From positions 93,744 through 157,743 of the forward strand of contig JACPFM010000083.1 of the NCBI GenBank assembly GCA_016182965.1: a stretch of 64,000 bases of DNA, in the 5' to 3' direction. The position numbers and the translations under genes are program-made. The DNA is from Deltaproteobacteria bacterium. Its GTDB lineage: Bacteria; Myxococcota_A; Polyangia; Polyangiales; JADJMO01. This document shows, piece after piece, positions 46,711 to 53,881 of this stretch; position 1 is the first letter of the stretch; every line of letters starts with the position of its first letter. The notes under the pieces are model-generated. The model worked only from the letters and a program-made list of their open reading frames with translations, did no database searches and had not been told where the DNA came from.

Positions 46711-48960
46711 GGTCCCCGCGGCGAGCGGGCTGCTCTCGAGCGACAGGCCGACGCGCGCGCAAGCCGACGAGAGCGCCTCGACGGCGCGCGCCGCAGCCTC
46801 GAGGTTCGCGAGGCCCACCGCGTCGAGCGCGGCCTCGACGCGCAGGTGCGTCGCTCCCGCGCGGCGCGCCACCTCTGGCAGCGTCTCGAGCGTCGCCAGG
46901 TTCTGCGCGTGCAGCGGCGCGCGCACCTCGAGCGAGCGGACGCCGGCGGCGCGCAGGTTGCGCATGCCGGCGAGCGCCTGCGCGTGCGCGCCCGCATCAC
47001 GCGCGATCGCGTCGGCGGTGGACGCGTCGGCTCCGAACATCTTGACGCTGGCGCGGGTCAACCCGGCCTCGACCGCCGCGCGCGCGAACGCCGAGGAGGC
47101 GAACCTCCGGCCGTTGCTCACGATCGCGACCGCGCGCCGATCGCTGCCCGCCGCCGCGCGCACCAGCTCGAGGAACGCGGGGTGCAACGTCGGCTCGCGG
47201 CCGGCGAGCACCACCGGCCCGCCCTGACTCCGAGCCTCCTCGATGCGCGCGCGCGCCGCGCGCTCCGACGAATCGAGGTGACGATCGCGGTTGGGGCAGG
47301 AGAGGCATCCGTTGTTGCACGAGCCGGTCAGGCGGACGACCGCCGCGCGCTCGGTCGCGGCGGCGCGCGCGCCCCCGGCGAGCGCTCGCTCGAGCGCGTC
47401 GACGCCAGCGAGCGCGCGCGCGCGAGCCTGCTCCGCGTCGGCGTCGGGCGGCGCGGACACGGCGAGCTCCGCAGCCGCCGTGAGCTGCGCGAGCTCGGTG
47501 GCCATGCCGAGCCTCTCGCGCAGCGCACGCGCGACGCCGTGCGCGACCCTGGTTCGAGGGTCGAGGAAGCGCCACGGGTGCTCGGCGTTGTATCCCTTCG
47601 CCCGGGCGACCCCTTCGTCGCCCGACTCCCACTCTTCGAGCAGCGCGCCGTCGCGCTCGGCCGCGTAGAAGATGGGCAGATCGCGGTAGAGCCGGAGGCG
47701 GTTGCGCCCCATCTCGTGGAACAGCTCCGAGAGCCCCTCGGCGCGGAGCACGTCGACGCTCTCCCGCAGCTCCTCGGGCGTGGTCCAGGGGCTCCACAGG
47801 ATCAGGCTGTGCCCGCGCGCCGCGGCGTACGCGAACGCCTCGGGGCGCTCGCGCGCGAGCGCGCGCATGGACGCGATGGCGGCGATCTGCTCGGCGACGG
47901 TGACGCCCTTGTTGTAGCGGAGCAGCTCGGCGTCGCTGAACGACTCGAACCCGGTGAGGTACACCTCGAGGGTGTGTCCGGCCGCCGCGGCCGCGTCGAC
48001 CGCGGCCCGCACGGTCGAGAGCTCGCGCACGAACGCGTCGGAGCGCGCCGCGAAGAGCCAGCGCATCGGCCGCAGCCCGCGCGCAGCGTTCATCAGGGCC
48101 GCGAGGTAGCGCAGCGAGTACTGATCGGAGAGCACGAGCTCGCGAACGGTGGGCGCGCGCTCGGCCCAGAACGTCGCCTGTTCGAGCGTACGCGCGACGA
48201 CCTCCGCCTCCGGACGCTTCTCGTAGTCGCCTCCGAGCGAGCAGAACGCGCAGCCGAGCCTCGCGATGGGGCGCGTGGTGGGCAGGCGCACACCCTGGAA
48301 GTGGGGCGTCGTCATGGGGTCGGCCGCGTAGGGACAGCCGACGTTTCCGAACAGCGTCTTGCGCGTGATCGGCGGCGGTTCGCCTGCCGCGATGACGTCC
48401 ATCTCGACCACCGCGTCGAACGGCGGCCTGCGGACGGGGCGTTCGAGCGGCGCGTCGACGATCAGGCGGCCCTCGACGACGCGACCGACGCCGGGCACCC
48501 GCGTCGGATCGAGCCCGTCGGCGAGCGCCTCGAGGACCCGCTCGAACGCGAGCGCGATCTCGCCGACCGCCGGCGATCGCCGGGTCTCGCCGGAGCGGGT
48601 GACCCCGGGATCAGCGCCGACGACGAGGTCGACGCCGTCGATCGGATCGAACGAGTCGCCGCGCGAGACCAGCACCACCCGTCGGTGCGAGGCGGCCGCG
48701 AGGTGCGCCCGCAATGGAGCCATGTCGACGACGCGCTCGGCGACGATGACGTCGACCTCGCGCTCGGCGAGCCACGCGCGCAGGCGTGCGCCGATGGATC
48801 GATCGACCTCCTGGTCGTGACCATCGAAGTAGACACGCACGAGGTCGGCGCGATGACCGGCGCGGCGCGCGTCGGCGCACAGCTGCGCGAGCAACGTGTC
48901 GGGGAAGAAGCTCTCGGAGAGCTCGCCGAACGGGAGGACGAATCCGATCGAGAGCGCCAC
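46684..48960 (-). CDS. Tandem radical SAM protein; second half HxsC-like (island member 7)
   Basis: The 758-residue protein has two halves. The first (about 1-480) begins with a Rossmann-like domain resembling B12-binding folds. It then has a split Cys motif: Cys209 (VGCPYAADP), then Cys237 and Cys240 (GCAFC), a C-x27-C-x2-C spacing that is not canonical. The second half has a normal motif CNNGCLSC (Cys548, Cys552, Cys555) but GREP in place of GGEP, and the segment SNGRRFASSAFARA..., which resembles HxsC of the His-Xaa-Ser system. The GTG start is 65 bp after the HGS-peptide stop, so it is the next gene in that operon. Assignment as HxsC is tentative. Confidence 0.75.
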   Translation of the reverse strand: MALSIGFVLPFGELSESFFPDTLLAQLCADARRAGHRADLVRVYFDGHDQEVDRSIGARLRAWLAEREVDVIVAERVVDMAPLRAHLAAASHRRVVLVSRGDSFDPIDGVDLVVGADPGVTRSGETRRSPAVGEIALAFERVLEALADGLDPTRVPGVGRVVEGRLIVDAPLERPVRRPPFDAVVEMDVIAAGEPPPITRKTLFGNVGCPYAADPMTTPHFQGVRLPTTRPIARLGCAFCSLGGDYEKRPEAEVVARTLEQATFWAERAPTVRELVLSDQYSLRYLAALMNAARGLRPMRWLFAARSDAFVRELSTVRAAVDAAAAAGHTLEVYLTGFESFSDAELLRYNKGVTVAEQIAAIASMRALARERPEAFAYAAARGHSLILWSPWTTPEELRESVDVLRAEGLSELFHEMGRNRLRLYRDLPIFYAAERDGALLEEWESGDEGVARAKGYNAEHPWRFLDPRTRVAHGVARALRERLGMATELAQLTAAAELAVSAPPDADAEQARARALAGVDALERALAGGARAAATERAAVVRLTGSCNNGCLSCPNRDRHLDSSERAARARIEEARSQGGPVVLAGREPTLHPAFLELVRAAAGSDRRAVAIVSNGRRFASSAFARAAVEAGLTRASVKMFGADASTADAIARDAGAHAQALAGMRNLRAAGVRSLEVRAPLHAQNLATLETLPEVARRAGATHLRVEAALDAVGLANLEAAARAVEALSSACARVGLSLESSPLAAGTSLFDRVAV

Positions 48961-48969
48961 GTTGCGGTG

Positions 48970-48975
48970 ACTCTA
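48970..48975 (-). promoter_or_regulatory. TAGAGT -10-like box, leaderless-type spacing
   Basis: On the minus strand TAGAGT lies 9 nt before the GTG of the tandem radical SAM gene, so that gene may have its own promoter besides read-through from the HGS-peptide gene. Confidence 0.3.
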
Positions 48976-49025
48976 GCAGCGGGCGCGGGCGATTCCCGCA
49001 CCTCGGCCGTCACACGGCGATCGTG

Positions 49026-49301
49026 TCACCAGCTGCCGTGCGAGCCGTGCGAGCCGTGCGACCCGTGCGAGCCGTGCGACCCGTGCGAGCCGTGCGACCC
49101 GTGCGAGCCGTGCGACCCGTGCGAGCCGTGCGAGCCGTGCGAGCAGTGCTGCCCGAAGAACTTCGCGTCTCCGGCGGGTGCCTTGCCTGCGCGCTCGGAG
49201 GCATCGAGGGCCTTCCCCGAGATGCGACGCTCGGTGCCCGAGAGCATGCCTCTCACGTCGCGCTTGAAGGTCGGGAGATCGTCAACATCGTCCTCGGCCA
49301 T
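49026..49301 (-). CDS. hxsA: His-Xaa-Ser repeat precursor peptide (HxsA-like, (HGS)12)
   Basis: The 91-residue protein has a leader of 51 mostly charged residues (opening MAEDDVDDLPTFKRDVRGML, with KFFGQ at its end). One HCS and twelve HGS units (52-90) and a final Trp91 follow. The repeat matches the target of the His-Xaa-Ser radical SAM system, in which HxsB and HxsC modify HxsA-type proteins. An HxsB-type gene lies directly upstream and an HxsC-like one directly downstream. The ATG is preceded by GGGGAGGA at a 4-nt spacing. Cys53 and Trp91 are the only Cys and Trp residues, so cross-links to either would be easy to detect. There is no GG cleavage site; the mature product is unknown. This is likely the RiPP precursor of the island. 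Confidence 0.85.
   Translation of the reverse strand: MAEDDVDDLPTFKRDVRGMLSGTERRISGKALDASERAGKAPAGDAKFFGQHCSHGSHGSHGSHGSHGSHGSHGSHGSHGSHGSHGSHGSW
49032..49148. repeat. 13 x 9-bp tandem repeat coding for HxS units
   Basis: Thirteen 9-bp units encode HCS-(HGS)12 on the minus strand. Glycine codons alternate GGG and GGC across eight central units (four copies of an 18-bp period), while serine is TCG in all but the last unit (AGC). The 18-bp pattern indicates that the array grew by slippage or unequal exchange of two-unit blocks. Confidence 0.9.
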
Positions 49302-49338
49302 CGAATCCTCCCCAGCTCAGTGGCTGGCAACACGGGTC

Positions 49339-49344
49339 AGTATA
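49339..49344 (-). promoter_or_regulatory. TATACT -10 box upstream of the HGS-peptide gene
   Basis: On the minus strand TATACT stands out in very GC-rich sequence and lies 37 nt upstream of the ATG at 49301. It would give a 5' leader of about 30 nt that includes the strong ribosome site. No good -35 is seen; GGGACG is at the 17-nt position. Confidence 0.45.
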
Positions 49345-49350
49345 CAAGGT

Positions 49351-49363
49351 CGAGGCCGCCTCG
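49351..49363. promoter_or_regulatory. CGAGGC-C-GCCTCG palindrome between hxsB and the HGS-peptide gene
   Basis: Perfect 6-bp arms with a 1-bp centre lie 11 bp after the hxsB stop and 6 bp upstream of the TATACT box, overlapping the -35 region. This suits an operator. It could also act as a weak RNA hairpin that protects or attenuates the upstream message. Confidence 0.4.
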
Positions 49364-49374
49364 TCCCGCAACCT

Positions 49375-50865
49375 TCAGACGGCGCACGATTGGAGGAAGT
49401 GGGTCCGGTCACGGACCGTCGTCCACTTCTTGAAGGTCTCGAGCGTCTGCGGGTCGCCGGCCCCCAGTTTCTCAAATAGATAATCCTGGATGCCTTTGTG
49501 GACGGCGCAGAGGGTGCTCTCGCGCATCCGGCCGAAGATCGTGCCCTGGGTGCGGTGGTTATGCACGGGGCACACGCCGCAATACGGCTGGTAGGTGCAG
49601 TTGACGCAATCCGGCTGGGCCTCGAGGTTCGACGCGAGCGCCAGGGCCCGGACGGTCTCGTGTCCCATGAGGTCGCGGTAGGTGCTCGTCGTGACGTCTC
49701 CGATGAGGAAGGTGCTGTCGCCCATCTCGTGCACCATGCGACCTTCGTCGCAGGTGAAGATCTTGCCGTCGTAGTTGTAGGCGACCTGCCCGATCCCGGC
49801 GCCGCACGGGTTGCGGATGTCGAGGAAGTTCGGGTCCTCGCCGCCGAGGATCTTCGTGAGGAAGATGGCGGCGAAGCGCTCGAGGATCTGCACGCCCTGC
49901 TTGTTCAGCTCGAGCATGTAGTCGGTCGCCTGGCGATAGAACTGGAGGTACTCGGTGCGCGGGTACTCGACCCGCCCGCCGGTCTTCTCGGCGAACCCGA
50001 ACGGATCGACCGGCCGCAGGAACAGCGCCTTGCAGCCGAGCGACACGTACGTGTCGACGACCTCCTTCCAGAGCGGCAGCGTGTCGCGCGTCGTCGTGAG
50101 CAGCGCCTCGACGTGATAGAGCGACGTGTCGAGCCCCATGCGCTCGTACTCGTCGTTGATGCGCTTGATCCAGTAGCTCGCCTTCTGGTGCGCCGAGAGC
50201 TTCGGGAGCTTGCGCTGCTTGTCGTGCAGGTGCTCGGGGCCGTCGATGCTGGTGCAGATCTGCACCTTCTTGCCGACGAGATAGGCGAGCTTGTCCTCGT
50301 CCATCAGCGACAGGTTCGACACCATCGTGAACTCGAGCTGCTTGCCGACCTTCTTGTTGGCCTCGAGCGCGTACTCGATGGTGTGCTTGACCACCTCGAA
50401 GTTCACCAAAGGCTCGCCGCCCTGGAACTCGATGGTGACGTTCGGGTTGGTGGTCTTGAGGATCTGGTCGACGGTCTTCTCGGCCAGCTCCTTGGTCAGG
50501 TCCGTCTGCACCGCGTCCATGCCGGCGCGAGACGCGTGGCAGTAGACGCAGGTCTCGTTGCAGCGGAGCGTGACGACGATGATGTGCAGGTTCGGCCCGA
50601 ACGAGAGGAAGCTCTTTCGGGTGCGGATGCGCTGGATCATCGACTCGCGGTTCTCTTCGCCGCGGATGAAGTTGCGCTCCTTGAGGCGGGTGAACAGCTC
50701 GGAGGCGCGATCGACGTTGCCCTCGGCGAACCGCTCGAACTCCGCGGGCGTGAGCAGGAGGAACGCGCCCTCGGTGTTGGTGATGAGCACCTTGCCGCCG
50801 ACGACACGATGATTGAACGGCAGCGCGAACGTGCTGCTGCGACGACGAAGCTGGAGCAGGTTCAT
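49375..50865 (-). CDS. hxsB: HxsB-type radical SAM/SPASM maturase (island member 8)
   Basis: The 496-residue protein matches the HxsB family of the His-Xaa-Ser system in many places: an N-terminal domain (about 1-90, VGGKVLITNTEGAFLLL), the phrase HIIVVTLRCNETCVYCHAS with Cys102, Cys106 and Cys109, EFQGGEPLVNFEVVKH (GGEP 149-152), and CTSIDGPEHLHDKQR. The C-terminal SPASM region holds CGAGIG, CDEG and CVNCTYQPYCGVCPVHNH, predicted to bind auxiliary 4Fe-4S clusters. It should modify the HGS peptide encoded 73 bp downstream. The ATG overlaps the stop of the tiny HxsD-like gene as ATGA, so the two are coupled. Unlike its neighbours it is less Arg/Ala-rich and visibly lower in GC, a sign of stronger constraint. 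Confidence 0.87.
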   Translation of the reverse strand: MNLLQLRRRSSTFALPFNHRVVGGKVLITNTEGAFLLLTPAEFERFAEGNVDRASELFTRLKERNFIRGEENRESMIQRIRTRKSFLSFGPNLHIIVVTLRCNETCVYCHASRAGMDAVQTDLTKELAEKTVDQILKTTNPNVTIEFQGGEPLVNFEVVKHTIEYALEANKKVGKQLEFTMVSNLSLMDEDKLAYLVGKKVQICTSIDGPEHLHDKQRKLPKLSAHQKASYWIKRINDEYERMGLDTSLYHVEALLTTTRDTLPLWKEVVDTYVSLGCKALFLRPVDPFGFAEKTGGRVEYPRTEYLQFYRQATDYMLELNKQGVQILERFAAIFLTKILGGEDPNFLDIRNPCGAGIGQVAYNYDGKIFTCDEGRMVHEMGDSTFLIGDVTTSTYRDLMGHETVRALALASNLEAQPDCVNCTYQPYCGVCPVHNHRTQGTIFGRMRESTLCAVHKGIQDYLFEKLGAGDPQTLETFKKWTTVRDRTHFLQSCAV

Positions 50866-51092
50866 TCCGAGCCCCCGAGCGTGCTACCGGAGCGGATGGT
50901 GAGGCCGAGGGCGAAGTTGCCGAGCTCGTTGGCGACCTTTCGCTCGCGCGCTTCGTCCTTCGCCGTCACGCGCACGACGAAGCACGAGGGCTCCTCGGCG
51001 CGCTCGAGCGTGGCGAACCGATCGAACGACTTGATCGCCTCGTCGACGGCGTTGCCGTCGTAGAGCTCGCGATGAAACCGCAGCTCGATCAA
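50862..51092 (-). CDS. Second, minimal HxsD-like protein
   Basis: The 76-residue protein resembles the core of HxsD: LYDGNAVDEAIKSFDRF near the N-terminus and RKVANELGNFALGL toward the end, the same helix-strand-helix order as in the neighbouring HxsD-like protein. The TTG start at 51092 overlaps the upstream stop (TTGA), and its own stop overlaps hxsB (ATGA), so three genes are chained by 4-bp overlaps. The close coupling to hxsB suggests a small accessory or precursor-binding subunit. The start is weak by codon type but well supported by spacing. Homology to HxsD is read by eye only. Confidence 0.6.
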   Translation of the reverse strand: MIELRFHRELYDGNAVDEAIKSFDRFATLERAEEPSCFVVRVTAKDEARERKVANELGNFALGLTIRSGSTLGGSE

Positions 51093-51613
51093 GGCTCGAC
51101 TCCCCCTTCGGCCTTCGGCTCCTCGGGCTTCGGCTCTGTCTTGGACGCGTCCTTCTTGTTCTTGGCGTACTTCTCCTCCCACGACATGGCGATGCCGAGC
51201 GGGTCGTCGAACGCCTCGTCGGAGAAGTCGAACGCCTCGAGATCGTCGAGCGACGGCGCGCCGCGCGCGCCCGACAGCGCCTGCGCGGTGACCGCCTCGA
51301 TCGTCGCGCGGCTCTCGCGCGTGATCTGCGCGCGCCACGCGCACGAGAGCAGCTCGTTGGCGAACTCGCCGACGACCTCGCGCGCGGCGGCGGCGTCGTA
51401 CGGAGCGCCCTTCGGCGAGAGGGTCACGCGGACCTTGCCCTCGGCCACTCGATCGAGGAACACGTAGCAGCGATCGATGAACACGTACGCTGCGGCGTAG
51501 ATCGCCTCTAGCGGGTAGAGCGCGGAGTCGACGCGCAGCGACACCGCGCCGCGATCGAGGTGGTGCTCCACGACGTCCGCAGGAATTCCCTGGTCTCCCG
51601 TGACTTCAGTCAT
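51089..51613 (-). CDS. hxsD: HxsD-like protein with acidic C-terminal extension
   Basis: The 174-residue protein matches the HxsD family of the His-Xaa-Ser system: YPLEAIYAAAYVFIDRCYVF (about residues 35-54) and FANELLSCAWRAQITRES, which fits the family's ELLN-x-[Y/W]-x-LR-like signature. Usual HxsD proteins are near 100 residues; here a tail of about 60 residues (acidic, ending KTEPKPEEPKAEGG) is added after the domain. The start is taken as ATG at 51613; ATG 51634 and TTG 51652 are alternatives. Family knowledge places HxsD with HxsB and HxsC; its biochemical role is not known to me. Confidence 0.72.
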   Translation of the reverse strand: MTEVTGDQGIPADVVEHHLDRGAVSLRVDSALYPLEAIYAAAYVFIDRCYVFLDRVAEGKVRVTLSPKGAPYDAAAAREVVGEFANELLSCAWRAQITRESRATIEAVTAQALSGARGAPSLDDLEAFDFSDEAFDDPLGIAMSWEEKYAKNKKDASKTEPKPEEPKAEGGVEP

Positions 51614-51652
51614 AGGTCGTTCACCGTACGGCATCGCCCCGGGGGGGTGCAA

Positions 51653-52567
51653 TCAGGTCCCTGGGGGGTTTAACGCGTCGTCTCCGTGCAGTCGAAGGTA
51701 GTCCGCGCGCGCACCGCCGCACGATTCTCGGACCGGGCAGGCGCGGCAGGGTTCGGGGTAGACGCCGCCCTCGAACGGCGAAGATTCGAGCGGGAACGAC
51801 CGGCCGGAGGGATCGACGACCAGCAGCCGAAGCGAGCGCGCCGGCAGGTAGCGCGGGCGGTCCGATGGCGCGAGGGTGCACGGCGGCGTGTGCAGCGAGA
51901 CGAGCTCGACCCCGAGCGCGTCGGCGACCCGGCCGGCGTCGGCGATCGGACCGGTCAGTTGGTCGAGCCGAGGTACCGCCCGCGCGACCTCGGGATCGTC
52001 GCTATCTGCAGCCGAGAGGAGCCAGAGGGTGAAGCGGGTGATCCCCCGCGCCGCGAAGGCGCGCACGGTCTCGGCGAGGTCGGGCGCGGTGTCGCGGCAG
52101 AGGAGCACGTCCGCCGCGAGGCGCACGCCCTGCCCGCGCGCGACGGCGGCGACGTTGGCGATGCCCTCGAGCAGGAGCGCCTGACTGCCCTCGGTTCGGG
52201 TCAACGCGTCGTTCACCTCGGCGCGGAGGCTCTTCACGTTGAAGCTGACGTCGGTGAGCCCGGCGTCGACGATCGCCGCCGCGTAGCTCGCGTACGCGAG
52301 GCGCAGCCCGTTGGTCTGGAGCAGCACGCGCTCGAACCCGAGCGAGCGGGCGGCGGCGATCAGCTTGGGGAGCTCGGGGCGGAGCGTCGGCTCGCCGCCG
52401 CCGATCCACAGCTTGGCGACGCCGCGGGCGCGGGCGCCGCGCAGGATGGCGAGCGCATCGGCCGCCGCGAGCCGCTCGTCGCCGCCGTCGCACGCGCGAC
52501 AGCCGAGGCAGCGGAGGTTGCAGCGGTAGTCGAGCGCGATCTCGAGCCACTCGAAGCCGTCGCGCAT
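51653..52567 (-). CDS. Stand-alone radical SAM protein, first gene of the Hxs operon (island member 9)
   Basis: The 304-residue protein has CNLRCLGC (Cys16, Cys20, Cys23), the SAM motif GGGEPTLRPEL and the island's C-terminal motif CRACPVRESCGGARADYLRL. It lies 39 bp upstream of hxsD, so it heads the operon and may form the second radical SAM partner that canonical Hxs systems call HxsC. By motif it resembles the other island members more than textbook HxsC. CATACT lies 7 nt before the ATG, suggesting leaderless transcription. The start is divergent from the HExxH gene, with 36 bp between. Confidence 0.8.
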   Translation of the reverse strand: MRDGFEWLEIALDYRCNLRCLGCRACDGGDERLAAADALAILRGARARGVAKLWIGGGEPTLRPELPKLIAAARSLGFERVLLQTNGLRLAYASYAAAIVDAGLTDVSFNVKSLRAEVNDALTRTEGSQALLLEGIANVAAVARGQGVRLAADVLLCRDTAPDLAETVRAFAARGITRFTLWLLSAADSDDPEVARAVPRLDQLTGPIADAGRVADALGVELVSLHTPPCTLAPSDRPRYLPARSLRLLVVDPSGRSFPLESSPFEGGVYPEPCRACPVRESCGGARADYLRLHGDDALNPPGT

Positions 52568-52574
52568 CGAGCGG

Positions 52575-52580
52575 AGTATG
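52575..52580 (-). promoter_or_regulatory. CATACT -10-like box ahead of the Hxs operon
   Basis: On the minus strand CATACT lies 7 nt upstream of the ATG at 52567. It shares a 36-bp intergenic space with the divergent HExxH gene's own box, so binding of RNA polymerase on one side would block the other. Confidence 0.4.
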
Positions 52581-52591
52581 ACACGCGGTGG

Positions 52592-52597
52592 TAGGCT
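52592..52597 (+). promoter_or_regulatory. TAGGCT -10-like box ahead of the HExxH gene
   Basis: TAGGCT lies exactly 6 nt upstream of the GTG at 52604, the spacing expected for a leaderless mRNA. Confidence 0.4.
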
Positions 52598-52603
52598 GCG
52601 CGC

Positions 52604-53815
52604 GTGGCCATCGGCGCGCCGCTCGATCCGCCCGGCGACATCACCCTCCCGCGACCGGGCTCCACGACGGCGCGCACCGTGCTCTCGCGCGCGATCGGCC
52701 GGCTGTTCGGCGATGTGCGCGACGTGCTGCGTCGACCGCACGACGACGCCGCGGTTCGCCGCGACGTGACCGCGCTCAACGCGGCGCTCACGGCCGTGCC
52801 GGACCGGCAGGCCGTCCTCGGCAGCCTGTTGCGCCGACCGAACGTGGGTGCGCTCGTGCGATGCGCACGACTGCCCGACGCCGACCCCGCGCTCACCGTC
52901 GAGCTGATCGCGACGATCGCGATCGAGCTCGCCGCGATGGGCGCGCTCCGCTCCGAGCTGCGGCTCGAGCGCGCTCCAGCGAAGATCGTGTCGCTGGCCG
53001 CCGGCGTCGTGATCCACCCGCCGCCGGGCGCCGGGGTCGTCTGTCGCGACGGCTCGGTGGAGCTCGCCGGCCATCGGGTGGACCTGCGCGGCGCGATCGC
53101 GCAGGCGATCGCGCAAGACGAAGGCGGCGTGGTCGTGCGGCGGCCCTTCCACCGCGTCACCGACTCGATCGTCCTCGCGCTCGAGGACAACAACCCGCTG
53201 TCGATGTTCGAGGCGCACCCCGACAAGGCCGGCAACCGCATCGACCTCGGCGGCCGCGAGCCCTCGGCGTGGTGCGACGCGCTGCGCGACGCGCTCGATC
53301 GCATCGGCCGGCACCTGCCCGACCTGCGCGCCGAGCACGATCTGTTCGTGCAGCAGTTCGTGCCGGTCGGCTTCGACGCCGAGTCGCACCTGTCGGCCTC
53401 GTACCGCGAGGCGATCGGCACCATCTACCTCACGCTGCACCCGCAGCCGATGACCATGACCGAGGCGGTGGTGCACGAGTTCTCGCACAACAAGATCAAC
53501 GCGCTCTTCGAGCTCGACGAGGTGCTGCACAACGCCTACGCGCCCCTCTACAAGTCGCCGGTGCGCCCCGATCCGCGGCCGCTGCACGGCGTCTTGCTCG
53601 CGGTGCACGCGTTCATCCCGGTGGCGCGCCTCTACGAGGCGATGCGCGAGGCCGACGATCCGCTGAGCCGCAACGCCGGCTTCGCCGAGCGCTTCGCGCA
53701 GATCGTGGCGAAGAACCGCGAGGGCATGGAGGTCCTGCTCGCCCACGCCGATCCGACCCCGGTCGGCCGCGCGGTGCTCGACGAGCTCGACCGGTGGAAC
53801 CGGCACTTCGCGTAG
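52604..53815 (+). CDS. HExxH-motif peptide-modification protein (aKG-HExxH beta-hydroxylase type)
   Basis: The 403-residue protein has the motif HEFSHNKINAL with His291, Glu292 and His295. It then has the family phrase LLAVHAFIPVARLYEAM. This pattern matches the HExxH proteins of RiPP clusters, long thought to be peptidases and now grouped as 2-oxoglutarate-dependent peptide beta-hydroxylases that use the His residues to bind iron. The N-terminal half (about 1-200) is a poorly conserved domain that may bind substrate. It is divergent from the Hxs operon and could hydroxylate the His residues or another residue of the HGS precursor. That link is inference from position only. Confidence 0.75.
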   Translation: MAIGAPLDPPGDITLPRPGSTTARTVLSRAIGRLFGDVRDVLRRPHDDAAVRRDVTALNAALTAVPDRQAVLGSLLRRPNVGALVRCARLPDADPALTVELIATIAIELAAMGALRSELRLERAPAKIVSLAAGVVIHPPPGAGVVCRDGSVELAGHRVDLRGAIAQAIAQDEGGVVVRRPFHRVTDSIVLALEDNNPLSMFEAHPDKAGNRIDLGGREPSAWCDALRDALDRIGRHLPDLRAEHDLFVQQFVPVGFDAESHLSASYREAIGTIYLTLHPQPMTMTEAVVHEFSHNKINALFELDEVLHNAYAPLYKSPVRPDPRPLHGVLLAVHAFIPVARLYEAMREADDPLSRNAGFAERFAQIVAKNREGMEVLLAHADPTPVGRAVLDELDRWNRHFA

Positions 53816-53881
53816 CCGGCACGCGAGGCGTCGGGTCGGCTCACCTCGGCGCTGTCCGTCGCGTACGATGCTCGGGACCGC

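Noticed and set aside
49032..49148. CRISPR-like array of short direct repeats
   Set aside because: The 9-bp units are contiguous with no spacers and stay in frame with a good start codon and ribosome site; they code for HxS repeats.
48786..49433. Plus-strand reading frames across the repeat giving VRAVRP-type repeats
   Set aside because: They are shadow frames: no start site or ribosome site fits and they overlap the coding frames of the tandem radical SAM protein and the HGS peptide, both well supported.
51653..52567. Calling the stand-alone radical SAM gene hxsC outright
   Set aside because: It lacks the CNNYCLMCSQ-type signature I associate with HxsC and resembles the other island members more; the C-terminal half of 46684..48960 is an equally good candidate.
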